Positions 34,776 to 43,367 of a stretch of 64,000 bases of DNA are shown here, in pieces; positions within the stretch are counted from its first letter, which is position 1; every line of letters begins with the position of its first letter. The DNA is from Actinomycetales bacterium. Lineage in GTDB: Bacteria; Actinomycetota; Actinomycetes; Mycobacteriales; Micromonosporaceae. The notes beneath the pieces are model-generated. The model was not told the DNA's origin. It did not search any database and worked only from the letters and a program-made list of their open reading frames with translations. The stretch is from assembly GCA_002919305.1 (NCBI GenBank), contig PKFB01000051.1:32001-96000 (forward strand), written 5' to 3'. A program made the position numbers and the translations under genes.

Positions 34776-35897
34776 ATGTCTTCGTTATCTTCTCCGCTGT
34801 CCGTCCACAAACGACTGAGTACAAACCTGCTGATTCTCGCGGTGCTGTGCCCGCTGTCGGTGTTCTTCCTGGCCGGACCGCTTGCCGAGAAAGCCTCCGC
34901 TCACGGCACGGTGATCAGCCCGCCAACGCGTAACTACGGCTGCTGGGTGCGGTGGGGAAGCGATTTCCAAAACCCCGCGATGGCGCAGCAGGATCCGATG
35001 TGCTGGCAGGCCTGGCAGGCGGATCCCAACGCCATGTGGAACTGGAACGGCCTCTACCAGGAGAACGTCAACGGAAACCACCAGGCCGCGGTTCCCGACG
35101 GCACCTTATGCAGCGGCGGCAACACCGCCGACGGCCGGTACGCAGCGCTCGATGAGCCAGGGCCCTGGCGCGCCGTTGAGGTGAGCAACAACTTCACGCT
35201 CACGGTGCACGATCAGGCCCTACACGGTGCCGACTACTTCCTGATCTACGTCACCAAGCAGGGCTTCAATCCCCTCACCCAGCGACTGCGCTGGTCAGAT
35301 CTGGAACTGGTGCGGCAGACCGGTCGGTACCTCCCCGGTGAAGGGCGTCCCGACAGCGACCCCATCCTCAACGGGGTCTCCATCGACATCAACGTCAGCG
35401 CTCCCGGACGGACCGGGCGTCACGTGGTCTTCACGATCTGGAAGGCCAGCCACGCCGACCAGAACTACTACTGGTGCAGCGATGTGATCTTCCCCGGTGG
35501 CTCTAGTGAGCCGACGCAGACGCCGCCCACCAGCCAGCCGCCCACCTCAACCCCCACCTCGACGCCTACCTCGACGCCGTCGAACCCGGCCGGTGACCGC
35601 GCCTGCTCGGCCACCTACACGATCACCGGACAGTGGAACGGTGGTTTCCAGGCCGAGGTGCGGGTCACCGCTGGCAACGCCCCAATCAGTGGGTGGACGG
35701 TTACCTGGACATTCCCCAACGATCAACGCGTCGACCAGGTCTGGGGTGCTTCGATCACCTCTAATGGAGCGACCATCACCGCGCGCAACGCCAGTTACAA
35801 CGGCAGCCTGGCGGCCGGTGGCAGCACCACCTTCGGCTTCCTCGGGTCATGGAGCGGCACGAACGGCGTGCCGACCCTGACCTGCACGGCCTCCTAG
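34776..35897 (+). CDS. Secreted AA10 lytic polysaccharide monooxygenase with C-terminal CBM2
   Basis: A 373-residue protein from ATG 34776 (GGGGG upstream); the frame reaches back to 34662 but lacks signal-peptide features. Signal peptide ends SA-HGTV, so mature residue 1 is His43, the first copper ligand; the second is His226 in WKASHADQNYYW. The AA10 domain (43-240, with TRNYGCWVRW, a Trp-rich block and SDVIFPGG) is joined by a Pro/Thr/Ser linker (about 242-275) to a CBM2 (about 276-373; CSATYTITGQWNGGFQAEVRV, WSGTNGVPTLTCTAS). Known: these copper enzymes oxidatively cut crystalline cellulose or chitin. The CBM2 suggests cellulose or chitin binding. Confidence 0.95.
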   Translation: MSSLSSPLSVHKRLSTNLLILAVLCPLSVFFLAGPLAEKASAHGTVISPPTRNYGCWVRWGSDFQNPAMAQQDPMCWQAWQADPNAMWNWNGLYQENVNGNHQAAVPDGTLCSGGNTADGRYAALDEPGPWRAVEVSNNFTLTVHDQALHGADYFLIYVTKQGFNPLTQRLRWSDLELVRQTGRYLPGEGRPDSDPILNGVSIDINVSAPGRTGRHVVFTIWKASHADQNYYWCSDVIFPGGSSEPTQTPPTSQPPTSTPTSTPTSTPSNPAGDRACSATYTITGQWNGGFQAEVRVTAGNAPISGWTVTWTFPNDQRVDQVWGASITSNGATITARNASYNGSLAAGGSTTFGFLGSWSGTNGVPTLTCTAS

Positions 35898-35992
35898 CAC
35901 CCACGGGTGACCCACGGTACGTCCGCTGCGGCGTCAGACCGCGCCGTGGCGGGCGTACCCCAAACGGGCAGCAGGTGAAACACCCAGATAGG

Positions 35993-36382
35993 TCACAGGG
36001 ACGCGTCGATGCGTCGATCCCGGTGGCGGTTCGGTCGGCGTCGCCGGATCACAAGCCCGGTCCAGGAAATAGCCACCATGGCGGCCATCAGCCACCGTAT
36101 CCCAATGGTGTAGTGCTCGGGATAGATGACGCCTTCGATGTAGTGGTCGATGAAGCCAGTTGGTAGTCCGGGCTGACCGGCGAGCTCTCGCAGCCGGTCC
36201 TCGGCGTACGTGAGCGGGCACTCCACCCCTATCGTGACCGCGATGATCCCCCAGCTCGCCACCAACAGGTGCGGCCAGAAAGACCACGGCCAGCGCCAGG
36301 CGAGGAAACCGCCGAATGTTAAGTAGCCCAGGAACACCAGGTGCGTCACCATCACGACTTCGGCCAGGATTCGATACCCCAT
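35993..36382 (-). CDS. DUF2784 membrane protein
   Basis: A 129-residue protein from ATG 36382 (GGGAGG upstream) with four membrane segments: LAEVVMVTHLVFLGYLTFGGFLAWRW, LLVASWGIIAVTIGVECPLTYAEDRLRELAG, and a C-terminal pair around FIDHYIEGVIYPEHYTIGIRWLMAAMVAISWTGLVI. The CPLTxxEDxLR and FIxHYIEGxIYP motifs are diagnostic of DUF2784. Complete for the family; function unknown. A longer upstream frame has no such support. Confidence 0.9.
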   Translation of the reverse strand: MGYRILAEVVMVTHLVFLGYLTFGGFLAWRWPWSFWPHLLVASWGIIAVTIGVECPLTYAEDRLRELAGQPGLPTGFIDHYIEGVIYPEHYTIGIRWLMAAMVAISWTGLVIRRRRPNRHRDRRIDASL

Positions 36383-36676
36383 CGCGGCCTCCCTCCCGTA
36401 ACGGTAAGGGATATCCGTCATGGTCGGATCCCGCCGAATGTGCTGAATCGAGGATGGCGCCTTCGTGCATGACCCTCCCGGTAGCCGCTGGGCGCCGGTA
36501 CCGGCGCCCAGCATCAGCATCAAGCATCAGCATCAATACGCCATCAGTGCGCAGGCGTGGGTAGCGGTGGCTCCTCACCCCTCCGGTGGGTCTTCACTGC
36601 GGTACGCCACACCTCTGCGGTACGCGCGCCCAGCCGTCGCCGACGCGCCGGGCGACCGTACCGAGCACGAGCACGG

Positions 36677-37033
36677 TCAACTGTCCATGCCCGCGTACCC
36701 CCGGGGCGATTCCGGCTCCAGAACCCCCTCGGGGCCGCCCTCCAACTGGTCGGCGTAGGAAGGCAGATAGTGCTCACTGGCGAAATCCGGCTCCTCACCC
36801 TGACGCCACTTCCCCGATTCGGCCCGCGGCGCCTCCGCTTCCTCTTGAGGGGCCGGGCTTCCCACCGGGCTTTTCTGAGGGTCGTGTGACGGGCGCTGCC
36901 TGTAGGAACCCGGTGCGGACGTGCGGGAAGCGGTCGGCTCAGGGCGCTCCTCCTGGCTGCTGTCGACCTCCAAGGGGTCGTGGCCATGGCGGCGTGGCTC
37001 GGGCTGTTGTTCGTGACGCATCGCTTTACTCAT
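36677..37033 (-). CDS. Hydrophilic, probably disordered hypothetical protein
   Basis: A 118-residue protein from ATG 37033 with AAAGGAG 8 bp upstream. Highly charged and proline-rich throughout (MSKAMRHEQQPEPRRHGHDPLEVDSSQ onward); only the C-terminal PDFASEHYLPSYADQLEG segment looks ordered. No signal peptide, no membrane helix, no family recognised. Divergent from the DUF2267 gene (about 215 bp apart). The strong ribosome-binding site is the main support. Confidence 0.6.
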   Translation of the reverse strand: MSKAMRHEQQPEPRRHGHDPLEVDSSQEERPEPTASRTSAPGSYRQRPSHDPQKSPVGSPAPQEEAEAPRAESGKWRQGEEPDFASEHYLPSYADQLEGGPEGVLEPESPRGYAGMDS

Positions 37034-37250
37034 CGCTGCTCTCCTTTCGCCATCCCCCGCGTACCCCGTCAGCGTTCCCAGAACACGCGCCCCACTCAGA
37101 TCGGTGGGAGCGCGGCGATAGCGGTTTTGGGAAGGCGGCGTAGACACGCCGGGAAACGGGTAGAGCAACGGCTGACCGCAGCACAAAACCACAGAAGCGC
37201 ATCGAGACATGCCCATGGCATGAATCACGGATCGCAGGGAGGCGAGAGGA

Positions 37251-37667
37251 ATGCAGCACGACGAGTTCATCGGTCAGGTACAGGCGCGTGCCCATTTAGC
37301 CAGCCGCGGTGAGGCTGAGCGCGCGACCCGATCGGTGCTGGAGACCCTGGGGGAGCGCATCACCGAAGGGTTGGCGGAGAACCTCGCAGGTCAGCTACCC
37401 CACGAAATCGGGGAGCATTTACGCCGAACCGAGGTGTACGCCGGGCTTGGTACGGATGAGCGTTTTGATCGTGAGGAATTTATCGGCAGGGTGGTCAAAC
37501 GTTCCGGCTTTGATCGGTCCAACGCCGCCTTTGCCACCCGGGTCGTCTGCGAAGTGGTCGATGAGGCTACAGAGGGCGACGTGATGCAACGGGTCTGCGA
37601 GTCTCTACCCACGGATATTCAGGCCCTGGTCAGCGCCGGCAGCACTGGACAGATGCGGGACTACTGA
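37251..37667 (+). CDS. DUF2267 family protein
   Basis: A 138-residue protein with GGGAGGCGAGAGG before the ATG. It shows the duplicated helical unit of DUF2267: HDEFIGQVQARAHLASRGEAERATRSVLETLGERI and REEFIGRVVKRSGFDRSNAAFATRVVCEVVDEATEGDVMQRVCESLP, with the conserved LP-DI/E-L end (LPTDIQALVSAG). Members are cytoplasmic and often encoded near stress genes; function undefined. Confidence 0.92.
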   Translation: MQHDEFIGQVQARAHLASRGEAERATRSVLETLGERITEGLAENLAGQLPHEIGEHLRRTEVYAGLGTDERFDREEFIGRVVKRSGFDRSNAAFATRVVCEVVDEATEGDVMQRVCESLPTDIQALVSAGSTGQMRDY

Positions 37668-37810
37668 CGGGCAGCGCAAAGCACGACCCGCTAGGTGTGG
37701 GCGGCCTTGAGACGGGTTTCCTTACCGGCCTTCCCTGGCCATCGTCAGTGACGTGCTGACAAAGACAGCCGATCCGGAGCGGTGACCCCGCGGTTGACGT
37801 CACGTCGGGG

Positions 37811-38215
37811 TCACCGACCGAGCAGGTGAGCGTGGGCGGCGCGAAGACGCTCGATGTCCCGGTCACTGCCGGGGCGCACATGGCGGTCCAGTTCAGCCCA
37901 GACCTGGTCAAGCGCGCGGATCACCGCGTTCAGCTCCCCCTGATGTTGTCGATGCAGGTTGGCGCGTACCTGCTCTAAACGCCGCTGCCAACCGGCGGCG
38001 CTGGCCCGGGCCTGCGGTGACTCTCCGGACGAGGTGACGGCGGTCGCCGGAGCGATCGCGGCGACGGGGCGGGGGTCGTTGTCGCGGGTGATGAGGGTGA
38101 CGGTCCCGCTGAGTTCGGCCAGCGCCACGAGCTGAGTCAGGCGAGTGCGGACCTCCCGCAGCGGTAGAGAATGCGGAGCGCCTGCCCCGGCGGGCATCGG
38201 TGCTGGTGTACTCAT
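37811..38215 (-). CDS. Phd/YefM-like antitoxin-domain protein without a partner toxin
   Basis: A 134-residue protein from ATG 38215 (a start 13 codons upstream is possible). Residues about 15-60 (LPLREVRTRLTQLVALAELSGTVTLITRDNDPRPVAAIAP) match the Phd/YefM antitoxin fold, which binds DNA and a toxin. The remaining 70 residues are helical and charged (AAGWQRRLEQVRANLHRQHQGELNAVIRALDQVW), longer than a usual toxin-binding tail. No toxin gene is adjacent: the neighbours are DUF2267 and cobQ. It may be an orphan antitoxin or a regulator. Confidence 0.7.
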   Translation of the reverse strand: MSTPAPMPAGAGAPHSLPLREVRTRLTQLVALAELSGTVTLITRDNDPRPVAAIAPATAVTSSGESPQARASAAGWQRRLEQVRANLHRQHQGELNAVIRALDQVWAELDRHVRPGSDRDIERLRAAHAHLLGR

Positions 38216-38306
38216 GAGGCCATGCTCACCCGGGAGTACGACATTTTGCCGCACTGTCCGGTATTCGGCTCACCTGACGGCGGCGCACCCGAGGGCTCAC
38301 CGGTCA

Positions 38307-39908
38307 CTAGGGCGCGCCGGGCGGGATGACCGCCAGATCAGCCGGCGGTCCGTGCTCGATGAGCCGCCACAGGGCGTCGGTGTCTACATGCTCCTCGATC
38401 AGGTCTCCCAGCAGATCCAGGGTGCGTTCTCGCAGCGCCGTGAAGCGGGTGTCGGGAGCGACGGTGAAGCCGTGGCGGCCGGCCAGGTGAGCGACCCGGG
38501 TCAGGAAGCGACGGCGGAACCCGTCCGACTCGAATGCCCCGTGCCAGTGGGTGCCGAAAACATTGCCGGCCGGGCTCACCGCGCCTTCGGCGGAGCCGTC
38601 GGGGCGTGTGATGAGCGGAGCCAGCTCCGGCGGCCGCCGCACAACCTGCCCGTGATGGATCTCGTATCCGCGTACCGGTTCTCCGAAAGCCGTCCCCTGG
38701 GAACGGGTCACCGTCTTGGTGGGCGCGAAGGAGATCTCAACCGGCAGCAGGCCCAGGCCGGGGACCCGGCCGCGACGGCTCTCCACCTCGTCGTGGATGA
38801 AGTCGGCCAGCATCTGAAACCCACCGCAGATCCCTAACAGTGGGCGTCCCGCGGCCGCGTGGGCGCCGATCACCTCGGCCAGCCCGGTACGCCGCAGCCA
38901 CTGCAGGTCTTCCACGGTGGACTTCGTGCCGGGGAGAACCACCAGGTCAGCGTCGTCGAGCTCGGCTGGTTCGATGGTCAGGCGTACCCTCACCCCGGGT
39001 TCGGCGGCCAACGCCTCGGCGTCGGTGGCGTTGGAGATGTGAGGTAGCCGCACCACCGCCACCCGCAGCCACTGCCGCCCCGCCGGCGGTCCGGGGCGAC
39101 CAAGAGTTCGGCCGTACGCCAGGGAATCCTCGGCGTCGAGCCAGACGTCCAGATGCCACGGCAGCACGCCCAGGGTGGGGCGCCCGGTCAACGCGGTGAG
39201 ACTGTCGATCCCCGGCCGCAGCAGCTCCAAGTCGCCCCGGAACTTGTTGATAATGAAGCCCGCCAGTAGGGCCTGATCGGCGGCGTCAAGCAGCGCGAGA
39301 GTGCCGTACAGCGACGCGAACACCCCGCCGCGGTCAATATCGCCGACCACGATGGTGGGGAGTTGAGCGGCGCGCGCCAACCCCATGTTGACCATGTCCC
39401 CCGCACGGAGGTTGATCTCTGTTGGGCTGCCGGCGCCTTCACACACCACCACGTCGTACTCGCGCCGCAGATCGGCGAGGGTGTCGAAGACGAGGTCGCG
39501 GAGCCTGAGGCGCAGGTCGGGGAAGGTAACCGCGTCGGTGTGGCCGACGGGGCGGCCCAGCACCACAATCTGGCTGCGGTGATCCGCCTCGGGCTTGAGC
39601 AGGACAGGGTTGAACCGCAGGTCCGGCTCCAGGCCGCAGGCCGCGGCCTGCATGGCCTGCGCCCGCCCGATCTCACCGCCGGCGCCGTCGGGGGTGACCA
39701 CCACCGCCGAGTTGTTGGACATGTTCTGGGCTTTGAACGGCGCCACCTTCACACCACGCCGGTACAGCCAGCGGCAGATGCCCGCGGTCACCACGCTTTT
39801 ACCCGCGTCGGAGGTGGTTCCCGCCACCAGCAGTCCCCCGCGTAGGCCGCCTCGTGATCTGCTCTGCACGGCCGCAGCGTATCCGCCTGACGGGTGCTGT
39901 GATCCCAC
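38307..39908 (-). CDS. cobQ: Cobyric acid synthase (adenosylcobyrinate amide synthase)
   Basis: A 533-residue protein. Residues 25-260 form the dethiobiotin-synthetase-like ATPase with P-loop [10 protein letters not shown] and [12 protein letters not shown]. The C-terminal class I glutamine amidotransferase has the nucleophile Cys361 in [11 protein letters not shown] and the catalytic histidine in [16 protein letters not shown]. Known: amidates four carboxyl groups of adenosylcobyrinic acid a,c-diamide in B12 synthesis. The start is uncertain: the first in-frame codon is GTG at 39908, but the conserved part begins near residue 24, and GTG 39866 is possible. No other cobalamin gene and no cobalamin riboswitch is visible in the window. 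Confidence 0.95.
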   Translation of the reverse strand: MGSQHPSGGYAAAVQSRSRGGLRGGLLVAGTTSDAGKSVVTAGICRWLYRRGVKVAPFKAQNMSNNSAVVVTPDGAGGEIGRAQAMQAAACGLEPDLRFNPVLLKPEADHRSQIVVLGRPVGHTDAVTFPDLRLRLRDLVFDTLADLRREYDVVVCEGAGSPTEINLRAGDMVNMGLARAAQLPTIVVGDIDRGGVFASLYGTLALLDAADQALLAGFIINKFRGDLELLRPGIDSLTALTGRPTLGVLPWHLDVWLDAEDSLAYGRTLGRPGPPAGRQWLRVAVVRLPHISNATDAEALAAEPGVRVRLTIEPAELDDADLVVLPGTKSTVEDLQWLRRTGLAEVIGAHAAAGRPLLGICGGFQMLADFIHDEVESRRGRVPGLGLLPVEISFAPTKTVTRSQGTAFGEPVRGYEIHHGQVVRRPPELAPLITRPDGSAEGAVSPAGNVFGTHWHGAFESDGFRRRFLTRVAHLAGRHGFTVAPDTRFTALRERTLDLLGDLIEEHVDTDALWRLIEHGPPADLAVIPPGAP

Positions 39909-40006
39909 CCAGGGATCCGCGGTGCTTTCCAGGGGCCGGCAGCGGTACCGCGAAAAAGCGATGGTTGAGGGTGTGTCTGGGGACCAGGGCAGGCGGGTGA
40001 AGAGGA

Positions 40007-40807
40007 TCAGCGGGGGTTGCCGCTGTCGTCACAGGGGAGGGAACTCTCGCCGTAGGTCGCCTCGAACTCCCGCGTCACGTCGTTCTCGGTCTCCTCCAGG
40101 GCAGTCGGCTCCACCGATACCAGCCCTTGGTAGGGAAGGTCGAAGTCCTCAATGAGATACAGGGATAGCAGGAACAACAACATGAGGGTCACGAGGCCAC
40201 CGAGGTGGACCTGGTTACCGGTTTTAGGGATTGAGAGCGCAAACCCTATCAGGGTGGCTCCCACTGTGAGTGTCATAAACCAAAACAGCACTCCGGGAAT
40301 ATCAGGCTGACTCTCGGACACTCGAGTATGTCTGGCCGACGCACGCGCGTCCTCGGCCTCCAACATCAGAGGAAATACTTGAAGCTGATTATCGGCCAAT
40401 CGGTGAAAGACTTCCCGAATCCGCTCGCTCCACACGGTGGGGACCGGAGAGGCGTACCCACCCTTGGCCATCCAATTCCACTCCAGGACATGAACCGCCC
40501 GTGCGTAACAAATGAGCTCCGCCTTCAGGTCGCGGCGTTCAGGCTCAGGAGCGTAGTCGGCCAGCGCGTACAGGCGGGAAATGGTACGCGCCTCATCAGT
40601 GACGGCCTGATTGGCCTCGGCGTAGGAGTCGGCGGCGAGAACGATCACGAAGGCGATGAGCAGGGCCGCCAGGTTCTGGAGAGGATCGGTGAACTCGCTA
40701 ATGGCGATACCTTCCCGATCACCGTAACCAGTGAAGGGATGCAGGATCCGCTTCAACGTGATCCCCGCGAGCAACGCGATGCCGAGGACGGTGATCACGG
40801 TGAGCAT
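40007..40807 (-). CDS. DUF4239 (bestrophin-like) membrane protein
   Basis: A 266-residue protein, ATG 40807. It has two N-terminal membrane segments ([43 protein letters not shown]), a long cytoplasmic helical region with the [12 protein letters not shown] motif and the [10 protein letters not shown] segment, and two C-terminal segments ([44 protein letters not shown]). The paired V/A-E-A-x-x-I-x-R-LY and DxPYxG motifs are typical of DUF4239. Function unproven; the family is compared to bestrophin channels. Confidence 0.88.
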   Translation of the reverse strand: MLTVITVLGIALLAGITLKRILHPFTGYGDREGIAISEFTDPLQNLAALLIAFVIVLAADSYAEANQAVTDEARTISRLYALADYAPEPERRDLKAELICYARAVHVLEWNWMAKGGYASPVPTVWSERIREVFHRLADNQLQVFPLMLEAEDARASARHTRVSESQPDIPGVLFWFMTLTVGATLIGFALSIPKTGNQVHLGGLVTLMLLFLLSLYLIEDFDLPYQGLVSVEPTALEETENDVTREFEATYGESSLPCDDSGNPR

Positions 40808-41304
40808 GTCCGCAGTTTAGGCGTCTATCTGCTACGTATCGAATAAAAGTTGTTATTCGGACAGTTCAACTGATGAGTGTCATCGCGGGCGTGTGCGCTG
40901 TCGGCCCTGAGACTGTTTCCTCGTTCCGCCACGCGGCGGATCAAGGTTGGATATGTTGCTAGTTGCACCTGGTAGCCGGCCTGGATGATCCCGTGAGGGG
41001 AGGCGGGATTCCTCAGTTGGCGGGGCTACCCGACGGACCGGTTCATCAGCCGCAGTGACGATCCGCGGGTCAAGCTGCGCCGTCGCGTGTTCAGCCGTGC
41101 CCTGGGCGCACTTGCTCCATGTGTCGCCGCTGGTCGGCACGGTGAGCGCGTGCTTAGTCGAATCGGCCAAAGCAAAACATACCGGTCGTGATCCGGTGGG
41201 GCGATACGGATAAGTGTCGACGCATTCGTCACTGTGCGTAACGACGGCGAACGGAGTGTGCGCGACAGGCGCGGCAGCGGCCAGCAACACGGGGGGATAC
41301 AACG
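40808..41304. other. Promoter region of the nine-gene operon
   Basis: No gene supported; a minus-strand open frame (40880-41302) has no ribosome-binding site or family. On the minus strand TTGAAC near 40873 is a possible -35 for the DUF4239 gene. The 90 bp before the operon start are AT-richer around 41165-41225, and GGGGGATACA supplies the ribosome-binding site for the first gene. Confidence 0.4.
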
Positions 41305-43329
41305 ATGGCGTTCACCAGTCTCGTGGAGACCACGACCGTCGCCGGTCGCATCACCGCGATCGACGAGGACACACGATCATTCACTCTGCAGTGTCGCAGC
41401 GGCGACACCGTGCAAATCTTCCTGGGGCCCACCAGCTACTACGAGGTCCTCACCAACATCGACGGGGTATCGCGTGACCGCACCTTCGAAATAAACGGCA
41501 GCGACGACCCCATCCTGCGGGGCATGCGGCGCTATCTGTCCGTGGGCGCCATGGTCTTCGTCCGGGGTAATCACCTGGAGTACGACGGGCGGGAGCGTTT
41601 CGATGGGCGGATCGTCTACCTCCTGCAATCCCAACCCGGTGCCCGGTACGTGTTCGAGGAGACCCACTGGTGGATCGACCAGATCGCTCGCCTAGCGGAC
41701 CGTTGGCTGGACCAGCTGTTTAGAGGGGATCGGGATTACACCAGTGAGGATTTCGCGCGCGCGTACCGCACCAACCTCGGTTCGCTGGGCGGGGTCATGG
41801 ATGACAACGTCCAAGAATGCGCCACGCTGTCTCGGCTCATCTACGGGTTGTCCTCGGCGTATCTGCTGACCGGGATCGAACGGTATTACCTGGCTGCCAA
41901 AAGCGCTGTCGAGTATCAACGGCAGGCCTTCCGGTCGCTATCCCACGACGGCCGCCATTGCTTCTGGGCATTTGGACGGCGCTCAGGGGTTGAAGGGGAA
42001 CGAGTCATGTTCGCCTCGGAGTTCCCCGACGACGTGGGCACCATCCCGTTGTACGAGCAGATCTACGCGCTGGCAGGGTTGGCGCAGTACTACCGCATCA
42101 CCGCCGACTGGGAGGTACTGGAGGACATCCGGCTCACTCTCAACACCTTCTTCGATTTCTACCGAGACGACGAGGAAGCCAAACACAAAGGATTCCCGGG
42201 GCTAGGCGGGTACTTCTCCCACCTGGACTATGTGACGTTGCGGCCGGACACCCCGTCCCTGGGACACAACCAGTCCCGGAAGAACTGGAACTCCGTCGGT
42301 GACCACATTCCGGCGTACCTGGTCAACCTGGTGTTGGCGATGGATCCGGTACCGCAGGGCACTGGACGGCGTCAATTCGAGCAGCTGCAGGAGCGGGTGT
42401 TGACCATCCTCGAGGAGACCGCCTCGCTCATCGTCGAGAAGTTCCCCGACCCGCATAACCCGTACGTCAACGAGCGCTTCCACGCCGACTGGACCCCTGA
42501 CCACGAGTACCAGTGGCAGCGGAACCGGGCGATCATCGGACACAACCTGAAGATCGCGTGGAACCTGACCCGTGTCTCCTTCTACCTGCGGCGGCGGGAA
42601 CAGCGGCTCCGTCACAAAGGCGCGCACGAGCAGGCGGACCGGTGTCGGGACCTCGCGGACCGGTGCATCCAGATGGCGACCCAGCTGGGCGACCGGATGG
42701 CCGAACGGGCGGTCGACCCCTTCCGGGGCGGTGTGTTCGACGCGGTCGAGCGGGAGCCCATGAACGGAATGCCCATCGAGTTCTCCTGGGGCCCCACCAA
42801 GGACTTCTGGCAGCAGGAGCAGGGCATTCTGGCGTACCTCATCCTCTATGGCGCCACCGGGGAGGAGCGGTACAAGGAACTCGCCCGCGAATGCGCGGCC
42901 TTTTGGAACTTGTTCTTCCTCGACCGAGACCATCAGGGCGTCTTCTTCCGCACCACCGAAGGTGGGCTGCCCATCGTTCAAGGAATCTACGGCCAGAAAG
43001 GCGGTCACTCCATCTCCGGCTATCACGCCTTCGAGTTGGGGTACCTGGCGCACCTGTACACCCGGTCCTACATCGAGCAGAACGAAGCCGACCGCACCTT
43101 CTGCCTGCATTTCAAGATCCTCGGCGGTCGGGAGCAAGAAACGGTCAACGTTCTGCCGGACTTCATGCCTCCGGGACGGGTGGAGATCACGCGGGTATGC
43201 GCCAACGGTGTGGACCGTCCCGACCTCATCCCCGAGAGCATGGATGACTTCCGGATCGAGGTGGAGGAAGTGGAGCCCAGCCCACGGGACGGCTCGGTCA
43301 ACCTCCGGGTTGAGTTCACGGTCCACTGA
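41305..43329 (+). CDS. AGE-like alpha/alpha-barrel protein with extra N-terminal domain
   Basis: A 674-residue protein, first gene of the operon. Residues 1-105 form a small beta-rich domain (VAGRITAIDEDTRSFTLQCRSGDTVQIFLGP) not found in standard N-acylglucosamine 2-epimerases. The rest follows the (alpha/alpha)6 pattern of the AGE/cellobiose epimerase superfamily: repeated helix pairs with LADRWLDQLF, SRLIYGLSSAYLLTG, LYEQIYALAGLAQYYRITADWEVL, RAIIGHNLKIAWNLTRV (the conserved GHNLK histidine), GGVFDAVEREPMNG, EFSWGPTKDFWQQEQGILAYL. Typical AGE enzymes have about 400 residues. A C-terminal beta segment (about 590-674) is also extra. No signal peptide. Likely acts on a sugar or sugar-derived compound; the exact reaction is unknown. 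Confidence 0.75.
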   Translation: MAFTSLVETTTVAGRITAIDEDTRSFTLQCRSGDTVQIFLGPTSYYEVLTNIDGVSRDRTFEINGSDDPILRGMRRYLSVGAMVFVRGNHLEYDGRERFDGRIVYLLQSQPGARYVFEETHWWIDQIARLADRWLDQLFRGDRDYTSEDFARAYRTNLGSLGGVMDDNVQECATLSRLIYGLSSAYLLTGIERYYLAAKSAVEYQRQAFRSLSHDGRHCFWAFGRRSGVEGERVMFASEFPDDVGTIPLYEQIYALAGLAQYYRITADWEVLEDIRLTLNTFFDFYRDDEEAKHKGFPGLGGYFSHLDYVTLRPDTPSLGHNQSRKNWNSVGDHIPAYLVNLVLAMDPVPQGTGRRQFEQLQERVLTILEETASLIVEKFPDPHNPYVNERFHADWTPDHEYQWQRNRAIIGHNLKIAWNLTRVSFYLRRREQRLRHKGAHEQADRCRDLADRCIQMATQLGDRMAERAVDPFRGGVFDAVEREPMNGMPIEFSWGPTKDFWQQEQGILAYLILYGATGEERYKELARECAAFWNLFFLDRDHQGVFFRTTEGGLPIVQGIYGQKGGHSISGYHAFELGYLAHLYTRSYIEQNEADRTFCLHFKILGGREQETVNVLPDFMPPGRVEITRVCANGVDRPDLIPESMDDFRIEVEEVEPSPRDGSVNLRVEFTVH

Positions 43330-43367
43330 CCTTCCGCTGCCCTCCTCAAGATCGGAGCGCGACGACA

